Origin: Planctomycetales bacterium
GTDB lineage: Bacteria; Planctomycetota; Planctomycetia; Planctomycetales; Planctomycetaceae
Direction: 5' to 3'
Assembly: GCA_026400835.1 (NCBI GenBank)
Contig: JAPLOA010000049.1
Coordinates: forward strand, 27,621 to 91,620
Length of the DNA: 64,000 nucleotides
Shown: in pieces, positions 18,424-28,558 of the stretch
Numbering within the stretch: position 1 is the stretch's first letter
Layout of the letters: every line of letters begins with the position of its first letter
The notes under the pieces: generated by a model
Databases searched by the model: none
The model's input: only the letters and a program-made list of their open reading frames with translations
What the model was told of the DNA's origin: nothing
Translations under genes and position numbers: made by a program

Positions 18424-19722
18424 CTATGGATTTCGAATTGCCCAGAGATGCTTGAAGGTTCTCAGGTAAATCGTGCCGTTGGAGATGGCCGGTGATGACG
18501 ACTGATCTTCCCCCAGTTCATTCACGGCCAGGGTTTTGAATTCTCGCCCGGTCTGAACCACAGTGATGCGACCATCGCGAGCCGTGAGGTAAAGTTTTCC
18601 ATCAGCCACCACTGGTGACGCACGATGACGCTGGCGATGAGTTGCTTCGGAGTACACTTCTTTGCCGGTCATAGCTTCCAGCACGGTCAGATTTCCGTTC
18701 TCCATGCACAGATAAACCAGATCATCAAGGATGACTGGTGTTGGCACGTCAGGAGTTCTTTTCCACGACCACAGCAGCATGTCAGCTTTGCCAGTGATGT
18801 CTCCGGTGCCAGTGGGCTTAATCGCCAGCAGAGGATGTTGCTTAGCCGACGGGACAACAATAATGCCCGGGGCTGAAACTGGTGAGGCTACGAATCGCAA
18901 AGTCGGATCGTATGGCAGAACTTTGTCATCGCGACGATTCAACCCGCCGCATCGCCAGACCTCATGGCCATCCTTTAGGTCGTGAGCCACCACAAAGTCC
19001 GCGCCATGGCTCAAAAGCAGCTTAGTCTCGCCATTCTGACACATCATGGGTGACGCATAAGAATGTTCGTTTTCGGCTTCTGCATCGCTGGGGCGATCAA
19101 CCTTCCAGACTTCTTCGCCAGTGGCTCCGTCGAGTGCTACGACGCAGGCTTCACGAGTTTTCGGATCACCTTCGCCATGAATCAACTGCAAATAGAGTAC
19201 GCCGTTGTCCAGCACTGGTGTGGAACTCATGCCGAACTGAATACTGAACTTGCCGTAGCGATCCTGAAGATTGAACTTCCAGACTTCTTTGCCATCAACC
19301 GTGTAACAGCCCAGTGTGCCCTCACCCATGAAGGACCAGACATGTTTGCCATCAGTCAATGGTGATGGTGAGGCGGAGTTGCCTTCGTCACCGCGAGCAT
19401 CCTTATTCCCTGAAGCCACGACCTGTTTCCAGAGCTCTTTGCCGTCGGTGCTGACCGCCATCAGCAGCAAATCGCCGCCAGCGTTCACGGATGTCAGAAA
19501 AATCTGTTTGTCCCAGACGACGGGCGAGGCCCCGGCGGAACCGGGCAATTCCAGTTTCCACGCGACGTTCTTCGTGGGGCTCCAATCGGTCGGCAAATTC
19601 TTTTCAGCGCTGAGTCCATTCCCGGTTGGACCTCGCCAGGCCGGCCAGTTGTCCGCGAGTGCTGACGCAGAAAATCCGACAGAGAGAGTGAACAGCACCA
19701 GACTACGAATCACGGACACCAC
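18424..19722 (-). CDS. Secreted PQQ-like beta-propeller protein (BamB-like fold)
   Basis: The 432-residue product has a signal peptide (cleavage near SASALA-DN, residue 24) and then WPAWRGPTGNGLSAEKNLPTDW, the usual opening of planctomycete PQQ-binding-like propellers. Repeated blade motifs follow, such as ATGEEVWKVD, DGHEVWRCGG and MTGKEVYSE. The family has an eight-bladed propeller. Some members bind PQQ in quinoprotein dehydrogenases, others such as BamB are scaffolds; nothing here shows catalytic residues, so only the fold is safe. The GTG start has a GAGG site 7 bases ahead. It is monocistronic, with its own terminator. Confidence 0.87.
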   Translation of the reverse strand: MVSVIRSLVLFTLSVGFSASALADNWPAWRGPTGNGLSAEKNLPTDWSPTKNVAWKLELPGSAGASPVVWDKQIFLTSVNAGGDLLLMAVSTDGKELWKQVVASGNKDARGDEGNSASPSPLTDGKHVWSFMGEGTLGCYTVDGKEVWKFNLQDRYGKFSIQFGMSSTPVLDNGVLYLQLIHGEGDPKTREACVVALDGATGEEVWKVDRPSDAEAENEHSYASPMMCQNGETKLLLSHGADFVVAHDLKDGHEVWRCGGLNRRDDKVLPYDPTLRFVASPVSAPGIIVVPSAKQHPLLAIKPTGTGDITGKADMLLWSWKRTPDVPTPVILDDLVYLCMENGNLTVLEAMTGKEVYSEATHRQRHRASPVVADGKLYLTARDGRITVVQTGREFKTLAVNELGEDQSSSPAISNGTIYLRTFKHLWAIRNP

Positions 19723-20117
19723 GGCAATTCCTCACATAGGCAGGACGAATCAGGAACGAGGAGCCGCAGTTTGCCGACAGCCAACTCAACCGTCAATTGA
19801 ACCGCTGATTGCCTGACATCCATTGTGCCTGGAACGATAAACCCCGCGATTTGGGGATCGTGGTGCGCGTGAGGGATTTGCCAAACAGGTCGAATAGGGC
19901 TCAGAGGTCATATAGGCCTCAAAGGGCAGGCCCGTTCTTGAGTTTCCTCTGCGTTTCTCTGGTGATTTCTGTGGTAAAGGCTGCGATTCAAATGCCTTGA
20001 TGAGATCGCACCATCACAAAGCACCGCGCAACAAAAAACCATCGGACAATCTCGAAAGACTGTCCGATGGTGTGTTTTCTCGACGTGGTCAGATCGCCGA
20101 GGCCTCTCGTTGGTTTC
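19723..20117. other. Intergenic region without a gene
   Basis: This 395-base stretch lies upstream of the PQQ-propeller gene and downstream of the HTH-receiver gene, both on the minus strand. I see no convincing coding frame. It holds the terminator at 20034-20072 and must hold the propeller gene promoter, which I cannot pinpoint. Confidence 0.6.
20034..20072 (-). terminator. Rho-independent terminator of the HTH-receiver gene
   Basis: An 11-bp stem (ACCATCGGACA 20039-20049 with TGTCCGATGGT 20062-20072) is followed on the minus strand by a T-run from 20038 downward. It lies 46 bases past the stop at 20118. Confidence 0.88.
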
Positions 20118-20690
20118 TCAGGCCAACTGCTTTCGACGGTTAACAAGCGTCCGAATACGTTCGGCGAGCAGAGCTGCGTCGAATGGTTTTCGGAAGGTTT
20201 CGTTAAACACCGAACGGTCGAAGCCAGATGCGTTGTCTTCGTCGCTGAGCAGACCAATCAGAACGGTTTCGGTGAACTCTGTGTTTCTCCGAAGGTTCTG
20301 AGCAATCATTAACGCTTCTTCGCGTCCCATAACAAAGTCCACCACGACACAATCGGGGTGAATAGACTCTGCCTGGATACCAGCTTCAAAGCCACTTGCA
20401 GCAATTTCGATCTTAAAGTCGTCGTTGGAAATCATCTCATTCAAACTCGATCGAGTTGTCAGATCTGAACCAACGAGCAAAATTTTGCCCATTGCTTCGT
20501 CTTCCAGTTCGCCGAGCGGCATTCCGTGTTCCTTAAGGAACCGGATAAGATGTTCGCGTGGAATGCGTCTATCTTGTGAGCCAGGAATTCGATAGCCTCG
20601 TAGTCGTCCGGAATCGAACCACTTTGAGACAGTACGCGGGGCAACTTTACAGATCTTTGCTACCTGACCAGTAGTGAAGATCGTCTTCAT
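20118..20690 (-). CDS. Excisionase-type HTH fused to a response-regulator receiver domain
   Basis: The 190-residue product has a MerR/excisionase helix-turn-helix at residues 5-55 (TTGQVAKICKVAPRTVSKWFDSGRLRGY, then RRIPREHLIRFLKEHG). A receiver-like domain covers 68-190. In the receiver the likely phosphoacceptor Asp118 (PDCVVVD) and Lys168 (FRKPF) are present, but the N-terminal acidic pair reads VGSD, so only one acidic residue is clear. DNA-binding first, receiver second is the reverse of most response regulators. The ATG at 20690 has GGAG 9 bases upstream; a TTG at 20705 would swallow that site. No histidine kinase is nearby. It is monocistronic with a strong terminator. Confidence 0.85.
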   Translation of the reverse strand: MKTIFTTGQVAKICKVAPRTVSKWFDSGRLRGYRIPGSQDRRIPREHLIRFLKEHGMPLGELEDEAMGKILLVGSDLTTRSSLNEMISNDDFKIEIAASGFEAGIQAESIHPDCVVVDFVMGREEALMIAQNLRRNTEFTETVLIGLLSDEDNASGFDRSVFNETFRKPFDAALLAERIRTLVNRRKQLA

Positions 20691-21285
20691 GGGCGGGCTC
20701 TCCAATCAGTTCTGCACCATCCCGGTTCCCGTCCTAGGAACCCGGATCGCCATTATTCGGATGTCCCATTTCGGATGAGTTTCAGAAAAGAAACTCGCTG
20801 TCGTGACAGCCGAAACAGAACGCGGGTCCGAGATAACAACAGGGGTCGTTCTTTGGATTGCGTGCGGCGCAATCCCGTGCCTGCACAAGGCACTGGGAGA
20901 TATCTCACTCTGCAAATCGATCAAGACGTGCAGCGACCTTTTCCGGACATCCCTTCCGTTACGGTCAGACGCTGAAATACCCCCCTGGCGAATCAGACTG
21001 TTGTGCTTCCTGGCCTCCCCGGGTAATCACACTCAGTGTTATTACCGCCACAACAGGATGACAATCGCCTGCTTTATGTTCGTCGTTTCGATGGGAACGA
21101 CTTTAAGACGTTTTACAGACCTGCAACAACTGCCTGGAAGAACCCGTGCAACGGCTGCAGCGGTTAACCGTCGAGGACGGTTGGTTTTCGGTTTTCAGTG
21201 TTCGGTTTTCGGAAATCGCAGGAGCGATTCGTCAAGGCACATCGCTCGTCTGAAAACCTCAAACCGAAAACCAGCCGCATCGCGG
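20691..21285. other. Non-coding region with imperfect inverted repeat
   Basis: No supported gene lies in these 595 bases between smc and the HTH-receiver gene. An imperfect inverted repeat is present: TGGTTTTCGGTTTTCAG near 21182-21198 against CTGAAAAC-CTCA-AACCGAAAACCA near 21250-21273. This lies just past the smc stop and may end its transcript. Frames on the plus strand here have no protein-like composition. Confidence 0.6.
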
Positions 21286-24200
21286 CTACGCCGCACGGCT
21301 CTTCTTTGCGGCCGCGATGAAGTTGCCGTGTTCGTCGACATCTTCGAATCGCAGTGAGAGTCGACGGGAGATCCCGGACTCTTCCATCGTCACACCGTAT
21401 AATACGTCTGTCACGGCCATCGTAGGCTTGCGGTGAGTAATCATGATGAACTGCGTATTCTGCTGAAACTCGCGAAGCACGTTCACGAATCGGCCGATGT
21501 TCGCGTCATCCAGCGCGGCATCGACTTCGTCCAGAATACAGAACGGACTGGTTCGGCTCCTGAAGATCGACAACAGCAACGCCACGGCTGTCAGCGTCTT
21601 CTCTCCACCGCTCAGCAACGAAATACTGCGAAGTTCCTTACCGGGCGGGCGAGCCACCACATCAATCGAACATTCCAGCACATCTTCCGGGTCTTCCAGA
21701 ATCAGGTCGGCTTCGCCACCGCCGAACAGTTTGCGGAACAGTTCCCGGAAATAGCCGCGAATGATCTCGAAGGACTCGACAAACATCCGCTTGCTCTCAA
21801 CATTAATCCGTCGCACGATGTCTCGCAGGGTATCGCGAGCTGATTCCAGGTCGGTCAACTGCATGTGCAGCCGCTGGAAGCGAGTTTCCAGCTCGATCAG
21901 ATTGTCGAGACTCTCGCTGCCGGAGTTACCCAGCTTCTTCAACTGTCTCCGCAAACGCTCAACGCGGCGATCGATCTCTGTCCGCATTTCTGTGTATTGG
22001 TCAGTATCCGCAACGATGGCCTGAGCCGCCTCATCGAACAGAATCGGCACCGGTGCCGACGCCGCGCCTGTGGACATCTTCAGCACGCTCTCGGATTCGC
22101 TTTCCGATTCGCTTTCGGATGTTTCTGAGTTCTGTCGCTGCAGCCAGACGGCGATCGCCGAGCGGCCGTAGGCAACGGCTTCACGGACTTCCAACTGAAA
22201 CTCTTCCCGAATTCGATCAGCTGTCGTGGACAATTGGTGATCGATACCACGAACCTGCAACTCCACTTCGTGATGTCGAGATTCATGCAGTCGCAGATTT
22301 TCCCGGAGCTGCGTTTCGGCCGCAGTCGCTGCATTTCGGTTCGCTCGCAGGCGATTTCTCGTGCTGGCTCGCAGATGAACTTCGGTTGCCAACCGTTCGT
22401 CGGAAACGCTGAGTTCAGCGATTTCGGCCGAAGAGTTCAGGCGTGCGATCAGAAGATCACGCTGACGTTCCGCAGCTGACTGCAGACGACGGTCGGCTTC
22501 CTGTTGCTGAAGCTGACGCTGCTCCAGATCTTCTCGAACACGTTCTACTGCTTCCTGGAGTCCCAGCAATCGCTCTTCGGATCGAGTCAGCTCCAAACTG
22601 GCCGCCGTGCGATCTCGCTCTATGGCTTCCAGTTCATGCTGACGTTCGGCCAGTTGGGTGGTCATTTCCGCGATCAGTTGCTGACGCTGTTGCAACAGAT
22701 CCTCGCCCGACTGATGCTGCTGCTCGGCTTCATCAATCCGGCTCAGAAGTTCTGTGATCTCATCAGACAGTTTCTGCTGCTGAACAGTCAGCAGGTCGCT
22801 CTGACGCTGCGATTCTTTTATCACGCGGCGATGTTCGGAGAGTGCCTTTTCGGTTTCTCGACATCGTGCCGACGATTGACTGACCTGAGCACGAGTGGTG
22901 TTCAATCGCTCATCGGTTGTGGAAATATTCTGGCCAAGCGATCGCAGTGATAATTCCCGCTGAGCAATCTCATGCTCGAGGCGATGCAGTTCGTTACGCA
23001 GGCGACGCAGTTCGCTCTTGCGTGAAAGCAGAGCTGACTCATTGCGGACCGTCCCGGCAAACAGAGTTCCGTCGTTCTCGATCAGTTCGCCCTGCAGAGT
23101 CACAAAGCGACACTGCCCGCCGGTTGCGGCATGCAGCCGCAGAGCATCCGCCAGAGTTTCCACGACCCACGTATCGGCCAGCAGATGACTCGCGAGTCCC
23201 GGCATCGATTGCGGTGGACGAGCTAATCCGTCCGCACGGCCGACGATGCCTTTTTGACCGAAGAGCAAAGGCGGAGCCTTATCGCCCTGTGAAAACACAG
23301 ATCGTACGACAGCGCTTTCGGTGCGAGGATCGACCCAGGTGACCTGGAGAGATTCAGAAGATCCTGCGGCAGCCAGCATGCGTTCGATCGAATCGCCATC
23401 GCTGCGACCGGGCTTCTTGCGGCCCCACCAGGAATCGGCCTGCTGAGCTGTTTCCGAATCGCTGTCTTTGGTCGCCCAGACATCATCGTCGTCTCGACGC
23501 AGACTGCCTCGCAGCTGTTGAAGATCTCGATTGGCTTCATCGGTATGTTCGATTGAAATAAAACCGACTCGGTCCGTGATGCGACAACGTCCGGAGTTCA
23601 GATAATCGATCAGTGGCTTCAGCCGAGTCACGACCAGCAACTGAGCACGGCCGGACAGAGCGACTTCCAGCAGAGCAGCGTGCTCCATGTCGACGTCGAG
23701 CAGATCAGCGACGCTGCCACAGATGAGATTCCACGGTTCTGAATCTGCCTCTTCCGCTCGCCGCAGAATTTCACGGACACCGATACCGAAACCTTCCTGA
23801 CGATCTTCCAGATCTTCCAGGACAGCTCGACGAGCAATTTGCGCGCTGCGATTTTCACGAAGCTCGGCGAGAGACTTTTGTGATTGATTCTGTTCCGTCA
23901 CCAGCTGTTCGCGGCTGCGAATCAGATTGTCTGCGTTATTCTCGACGGCGACCAGTTCCTGCTGAGCCTGCAACATGGACTGTTCGATCGCTGGCAGCTC
24001 ATCGTTCAGCTTTTGAATTTCAGCGTCAAGTTCTCCGGCCTGAATTTCAAGCTGCTGACGTTTCTGGACTGCCGCCTGATGTTTTGTTTGCAAATTGCTG
24101 AGTGCTGAAGCGGCTTCGGAATTGATCCTGACCTGTTGCATCAGTTGATGGCGGGCTGCTTCAATGTTATCCCGCGATTCCGCCAGCACCTGCTGGATGC

Positions 24201-25302
24201 CACCGGCCTGATCATCGCCGGACAGCAACATTGTACGTCGACGCTCAAAGGCTGCTCGCTCGAGACTCAGTACAGACTCCAGGTGCGTTTCTTCCGCCTG
24301 CGCTTCGGCCACTCGATTCTTCATCAGGTTCTGCTGGCGGACGAGTCGCTGCAGATCGGAATGAAGTTCAGTTTCGCGAGCCGCCTGATGGCGAACGGTG
24401 GTTTCGAGGCTGGCGATCCGACTTCGTAGATCACTGCGACGTCGTTCGACTTCACGAAGCTGATCGTCAACTTCCGACAAGGCCGCATCAGCCGCACTCA
24501 CTTCAGATTCCGCGGCGACCTGGCGAGATCGCAGGTCCTGAACGACACCTGCGGATTCCTGCATCTGTGCGACCAGCACATCGCGAACATTGGATTCACG
24601 GCGGAAATCGTCGGCCGCCAGACCGACCCAAAGTTGTTCCAGTTCCGTCGAGACAGCTCGGTAACGTGTCGCACGCTGAGCCTGCGTTCGGACAGTGCTG
24701 ACCTGAGTTTCCACTTCGTCGACAAGGTCCGACAGTCTGACGAGATTGGTCTCCACTCGTTCCAGACGCTTCAGCGCTTCGGTTCGTTTTTGCTTGAAGC
24801 GACTGATGCCCGCCGCTTCTTCAAAGATCAGGCGTCGATTGGCCGCGTTCGACTGCAGAATCTGATCGACTCGTCCCTGTTCGATAATGCAATAGGTGGC
24901 TGCTCCGGCCCCTGTGCCCACGAAAAGTTCACGAACATCTTTCAGTCGTGCGGTATTGCGATTGACGAGATACTCAGAATCGCCCGATTGCCAGATCCGT
25001 CGCCCCACGGACACTTCGTCCATTTCCACCGGAATAAAGCGGCTGCGGTTGTCGAAAACCAGAGTGGCTTCGGCAAACTGAGAACCGGTACGACTGGCGG
25101 ATCCGTTGAAGATTACGTCCGTCATATCTTTACCGCGAAGACTCTTGGCACTCTGGTCACCCAGAATCCACTTAATTGAGTCCACGACGTTGCTCTTTCC
25201 GCTCCCGTTCGGCCCCACGACGCCGGTGATTCCGGCAGCGAAGTCGAAGATGGTGCGGTCGGCGAAACTCTTGAATCCAAAGAGTTCGAGCGACTTGAGC
25301 AT
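21286..25302 (-). CDS. smc: Chromosome segregation protein SMC
   Basis: The 1338-residue SMC ATPase organises and segregates the chromosome with ScpA and ScpB. The N-terminal head has [10 protein letters not shown] and Walker A GPNGSGKS at 30-37, and the Q-loop region [16 protein letters not shown]. Long coiled coils flank a hinge at about 520-700. The C-terminal head has signature [11 protein letters not shown] at 1229 and Walker [13 protein letters not shown] near 1255. The protein is longer than the usual 1150-1200 residues. The excess includes an acidic, low-complexity segment inside the hinge ([18 protein letters not shown]) and an Ser-Glu repeat ([11 protein letters not shown]) in the second coil. 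The ScpA and ScpB genes are not in the window. Upstream, 111 bases away on the same strand, lies the acidic-protein gene. Confidence 0.97.
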   Translation of the reverse strand: MLKSLELFGFKSFADRTIFDFAAGITGVVGPNGSGKSNVVDSIKWILGDQSAKSLRGKDMTDVIFNGSASRTGSQFAEATLVFDNRSRFIPVEMDEVSVGRRIWQSGDSEYLVNRNTARLKDVRELFVGTGAGAATYCIIEQGRVDQILQSNAANRRLIFEEAAGISRFKQKRTEALKRLERVETNLVRLSDLVDEVETQVSTVRTQAQRATRYRAVSTELEQLWVGLAADDFRRESNVRDVLVAQMQESAGVVQDLRSRQVAAESEVSAADAALSEVDDQLREVERRRSDLRSRIASLETTVRHQAARETELHSDLQRLVRQQNLMKNRVAEAQAEETHLESVLSLERAAFERRRTMLLSGDDQAGGIQQVLAESRDNIEAARHQLMQQVRINSEAASALSNLQTKHQAAVQKRQQLEIQAGELDAEIQKLNDELPAIEQSMLQAQQELVAVENNADNLIRSREQLVTEQNQSQKSLAELRENRSAQIARRAVLEDLEDRQEGFGIGVREILRRAEEADSEPWNLICGSVADLLDVDMEHAALLEVALSGRAQLLVVTRLKPLIDYLNSGRCRITDRVGFISIEHTDEANRDLQQLRGSLRRDDDDVWATKDSDSETAQQADSWWGRKKPGRSDGDSIERMLAAAGSSESLQVTWVDPRTESAVVRSVFSQGDKAPPLLFGQKGIVGRADGLARPPQSMPGLASHLLADTWVVETLADALRLHAATGGQCRFVTLQGELIENDGTLFAGTVRNESALLSRKSELRRLRNELHRLEHEIAQRELSLRSLGQNISTTDERLNTTRAQVSQSSARCRETEKALSEHRRVIKESQRQSDLLTVQQQKLSDEITELLSRIDEAEQQHQSGEDLLQQRQQLIAEMTTQLAERQHELEAIERDRTAASLELTRSEERLLGLQEAVERVREDLEQRQLQQQEADRRLQSAAERQRDLLIARLNSSAEIAELSVSDERLATEVHLRASTRNRLRANRNAATAAETQLRENLRLHESRHHEVELQVRGIDHQLSTTADRIREEFQLEVREAVAYGRSAIAVWLQRQNSETSESESESESESVLKMSTGAASAPVPILFDEAAQAIVADTDQYTEMRTEIDRRVERLRRQLKKLGNSGSESLDNLIELETRFQRLHMQLTDLESARDTLRDIVRRINVESKRMFVESFEIIRGYFRELFRKLFGGGEADLILEDPEDVLECSIDVVARPPGKELRSISLLSGGEKTLTAVALLLSIFRSRTSPFCILDEVDAALDDANIGRFVNVLREFQQNTQFIMITHRKPTMAVTDVLYGVTMEESGISRRLSLRFEDVDEHGNFIAAAKKSRAA

Positions 25303-25413
25303 TAACCGTTATCCTTGACCTGGTTGTCGTTGCCTGAGCAACGATTCAGGGTACATGTCATTTGAGCAGATTGTCTGGATGAAATCTGCCGATTCGATTC
25401 TCGTCAGACGTTT

Positions 25414-25836
25414 CTATTCCGCAGGTTCTGTCAGGCCGCTGACAGAGGATTTCTTTTTTCCGAACAGTCGTTCTCGGAGCGAAGTTTTTTGAGCTTCGGG
25501 CTCTGCCCCTTCCGGAGCGTCCGACTCTTCTGCTGTCGATTCCTCTGAGGCTGCGTCATCAGCGTCTGTCTCTTCCGACTCAGCGTCCTCTGATTGATCT
25601 TTGCCTGCGGGGGTTTCGGAATCGACATCGTCGATCGAACTATCTTCGGAAGTTGTCTCTGAATCCTGCTCAGAAGTTTTCTCGGAGTCATCGCCGGGCT
25701 TTGATCGCCCTGACGTTTTCTTCTGCTTTTCGTCTTCCTTGCGAACTTCTTCGAAGTTCAGATTCATCAACTTCTCTTCAGACTCATTTTCCTTCAGTTC
25801 TTCTTCATCCAGTTCGTCGAAGAGTTCCGGAATCAT
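25414..25836 (-). CDS. Highly acidic low-complexity protein coupled to the FlgI-like gene
   Basis: I do not recognise this 140-residue protein. It opens MIPELFDELDEEELKENE and is dominated by Glu, Asp and Ser, with a short basic C-terminal patch (LRERLFGKKKSS). It is probably disordered. The start ATG at 25836 overlaps the stop of the FlgI-like gene as ATGA, so the two are translationally coupled; a longer frame exists but would run 120 bases into the upstream gene. There is no signal peptide, so it should be cytoplasmic unless exported by other means. The next gene downstream is smc. Confidence 0.72.
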   Translation of the reverse strand: MIPELFDELDEEELKENESEEKLMNLNFEEVRKEDEKQKKTSGRSKPGDDSEKTSEQDSETTSEDSSIDDVDSETPAGKDQSEDAESEETDADDAASEESTAEESDAPEGAEPEAQKTSLRERLFGKKKSSVSGLTEPAE

Positions 25837-27641
25837 TTTGGAATTCCCGATGCGTTTCGCATCCTCTTCATCAGCAGGACTTTGGCTTTCGCTGTTTGTT
25901 CCGCTTCGATCATCATCTGGACGATGTCCGGATAAGTCGCACCCAGTTTTCCGCATGTTCGCAGAATGTCGATCAAACGGTTGGGAACCTTGTGACGTTT
26001 CGGCTCGGCATTCAGCTGATAGTAGATCACTTCCACTTCATGCTGACCGGTTTCACCCATGATACGAATGTTGCGACCGGCGTTCAGTACGGCTGGAAGC
26101 CGCAACGATTGCTCGGTCCCGAACAGCACAATCTCCGGAGCACGGCGTCGAGTCACGTGAACCATCGGTTCGCCCGTAGAATCGACGGCATACACCGTGA
26201 AACGGTTCTCGAATTCAATCGGATTGAGAGACGGATCGTGAGGATCAAGTTCTTTCAGAGCACGGAAGGCTCCGTACCGAGTTTCGAGGGCCTGCTCGCT
26301 CATCAATTGTCGCAGGGCCAGAACCGAATCCGCATCGTCCACGACAGACAGGGCGACGAGTGAATAAACACGAAACGCGGGCTGGTCACGAGCAGCCTCG
26401 TGCAAGATCTCAACACCCTCGGCGTTGCCCAGATAAGCCAGCGACTGAGCCGCCTGGAAACGAACATCAAAGCTGTCGGACTCCAGCGCATCTGTCAGGA
26501 ACGGAATCGCTTCGTCGCCTATGGCTTCCAATTGCAGAGCTGTCGGGCAGGCGGCCACACCGGACACGATATTCTGACATTTTTCCACATCAAGAATGTC
26601 GCGGGCCAGCATTTCCATTCGTATGCGACGTGCAACATCGGATTCATTCAGTGCCAGATTCCGAATTACCGCCTGATAGCGAGGAAAGTTGTTGATGTAC
26701 TGGTCATGCGTTTTCAAAACGATGCGCGCATCGTCCTTGGCTTCGGCACAGGAAATACGCTGGCCGTATTTGTTGTATCGATAGAATCGTTCTGAGACTG
26801 CTTCGGCAACTCGCAGACTGTTTCGACTGCCGCGTTTTTCGGTTCGCAGGATAATGCTGAGATCGCGATCAGTTAACGAGATAGCTCCCCCGGGAATGGC
26901 TCCGGACATGAGTTCCGCCTGACGTTCTTCGCGATTGTCTTTCACGCCAAGGCTGGTCAGGATCGCTCCGCCGGCAACCGCATAGTTGTGACCCTTGAGT
27001 GATCCGCGGCCCTCAACATTCTGCTCTTCAAACATGCGGGTCTCGAGCAACCAGCCACCTTTGAGGCTTTTGGCATTACTGTTCGGTGGCAGTGCGACAC
27101 GAACGTCGAACCGTTGACCTTTCCGCACCATCGCGGGCAGGTAAGCCGTGACGACAACCATCGCGGTGTCGCGTGACGCGAGAATCTTCTTTGCGTCTTT
27201 CACGCCACGCCGATTCATCTCGTTCTGAAGCTGAGTTCGCAACGCAGACGGCGAAGGATCACCACCAGTCCCGTTCAGTCCAGTGACAAGACCGACTCCG
27301 CGGAGCACGATCATCGTATTACCCTGAACACTCATGTATTCGAGGAGCAAGGGCGTATCGATGTGGTTGCCGAAATCGTTATCTTCGTCCTTGTCACGTT
27401 TCTTCTTCTTGCTTTTGCTTTCCTCTTCCTCTTTTTTCTCTTCTGCTTTCGAAAATCGATTCGCCATCATGGCCGCGCCTGGCATCGACATCAGCCCGGA
27501 CGCGCAGCCACAGAACAGCGAGGAAATCAGCAGGCAGCACAGCGGTGCCCTGAGTATCGCGAAAGTGGATTTGTCGAATTGCGAAGGAAGCGCAGAGGTG
27601 CGAAGACCTTCAGCAGCAGGAGGCTGGGCGAGTTTCGACAT
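25833..27641 (-). CDS. FlgI (flagellar P-ring)-like lipoprotein with HEAT-like region
   Basis: The 602-residue product has a hydrophobic export signal ending in a lipobox-like LFCGC (near residue 45). A lysine/glutamate-rich stretch follows (KKEEEESKSKKKKRDKDED). Residues about 90-330 resemble FlgI, the periplasmic flagellar P-ring protein (LRGVGLVTGLNGTGGDPS, AMVVVTAYLPAMVRKGQRFDVRVAL, NAKSLKGGWLLETRM). Residues about 355-460 look like HEAT repeats (IPFLTDALESDSFDVRFQAAQSLAYLG). The C-terminal part is unassigned. No flagellar gene is nearby. Normal FlgI is about 350-370 residues with a Sec signal and no HEAT repeats, so this is probably a paralogue with a different envelope role. It is translationally coupled to the acidic-protein gene. 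Confidence 0.8.
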   Translation of the reverse strand: MSKLAQPPAAEGLRTSALPSQFDKSTFAILRAPLCCLLISSLFCGCASGLMSMPGAAMMANRFSKAEEKKEEEESKSKKKKRDKDEDNDFGNHIDTPLLLEYMSVQGNTMIVLRGVGLVTGLNGTGGDPSPSALRTQLQNEMNRRGVKDAKKILASRDTAMVVVTAYLPAMVRKGQRFDVRVALPPNSNAKSLKGGWLLETRMFEEQNVEGRGSLKGHNYAVAGGAILTSLGVKDNREERQAELMSGAIPGGAISLTDRDLSIILRTEKRGSRNSLRVAEAVSERFYRYNKYGQRISCAEAKDDARIVLKTHDQYINNFPRYQAVIRNLALNESDVARRIRMEMLARDILDVEKCQNIVSGVAACPTALQLEAIGDEAIPFLTDALESDSFDVRFQAAQSLAYLGNAEGVEILHEAARDQPAFRVYSLVALSVVDDADSVLALRQLMSEQALETRYGAFRALKELDPHDPSLNPIEFENRFTVYAVDSTGEPMVHVTRRRAPEIVLFGTEQSLRLPAVLNAGRNIRIMGETGQHEVEVIYYQLNAEPKRHKVPNRLIDILRTCGKLGATYPDIVQMMIEAEQTAKAKVLLMKRMRNASGIPK

Positions 27642-28494
27642 GGGAAAACTCCGTCGACACTGGAAAATGACGACTGTCAGGAGATTTGCAGGACATTTCG
27701 CCCGCGCATGGAAATCCGAGCCTGCGATCAGCAGGTTAAGGACTCATGAAACAGGAAAAATCAGGAAGGGCGCATCGACATTGAGGATGCTGCTGGCGCA
27801 GTTCCTTCAATGCTGATGCCGTTATTGACAGGACAGTAAATATTCGAGGCCCTGATGCTCGGAAAGTCATCAGTGGTCGAACGCTACTGCGGGATAAGAA
27901 GGGAAAATAAAGCAGAGGATCGCTTCGACGGTGTTCAATCCCCGGAAAGGGAAGAGACAGCCGAGCATTTCAAACACGGCATGGATCAAAGTTCTTCGAA
28001 GATCTGATTGCCGGCAGTGGATCAGTGGTCAGTCCTGATCACACTGCCGAACCAGATTTCTCTCGGTGAACCACGAGTCAACAGAGGGAGGACGCCCCGG
28101 ATGGCCGTCTGATTGGAAAGACGGTTGCCGTTTTATCTGTCGGAATCGGGATGACTCACAACTTACACCGGGATGAAGCGAAGTTGTCAGCTCAACGAGG
28201 ACTTTGTTTGTGCAGAGTCCTGCTTTGAGGAGAAATTAGTCTGTGCTGGCTTGTGGCGTCAACGCGATTCAGGCGTCTCTGTGGTGTCATTGTTGAAGAC
28301 ACAAGCGACGGGCGTTTTAGTTCGGCAGGAAGTGCGTCGTGGGAGACCGGAAAAGCAGATGCAATCGCTGCAGAATCGATCTTTCGGCAAAAAGTGCCGC
28401 TGAATGAGTTCACAAAAGGTGCAGAAAACAATCACCAAAACGCTCAAAGGGTGGTCCGCACGTTTGGTTACTGAACGCTTTTCTGATCCAACGA
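27642..28494. other. Long intergenic region, no supported gene
   Basis: About 850 bases separate the FlgI-like gene from the pilin terminator. I find no frame with protein-like composition on either strand, and none of the RNase P, tmRNA or SRP signature motifs I looked for. The FlgI-like gene's promoter must lie at the left edge. An unrecognised structured RNA cannot be excluded. Confidence 0.5.
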
Positions 28495-28520
28495 AAAGAA
28501 GCAGAGCCATACGGCTCTGC
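28491..28520 (-). terminator. Rho-independent terminator of the pilin-like gene
   Basis: An 8-bp stem GCAGAGCC (28501-28508) with GGCTCTGC (28513-28520) around a 4-base loop reads on the minus strand into TTCTTTTCG. It lies about 39 bases past the stop. Confidence 0.85.
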
Positions 28521-28558
28521 CTCATCGTGTTCTTCGATTCGTTCGGATCCTGAACGAA

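Noticed and set aside
22080..22140. Tandem DNA repeat inside smc as a separate element
   Set aside because: It is in frame and encodes a Ser-Glu run in the coiled coil, so it is part of the gene.
21400..25300. Many long open frames antisense to smc
   Set aside because: They mirror the codon pattern of smc on the opposite strand, have no Shine-Dalgarno sites and no protein-like composition. SMC itself is certain.
28173..28525. Overlapping open frames on both strands in the long gap
   Set aside because: They are short, mutually overlapping and have no start signals or family resemblance.
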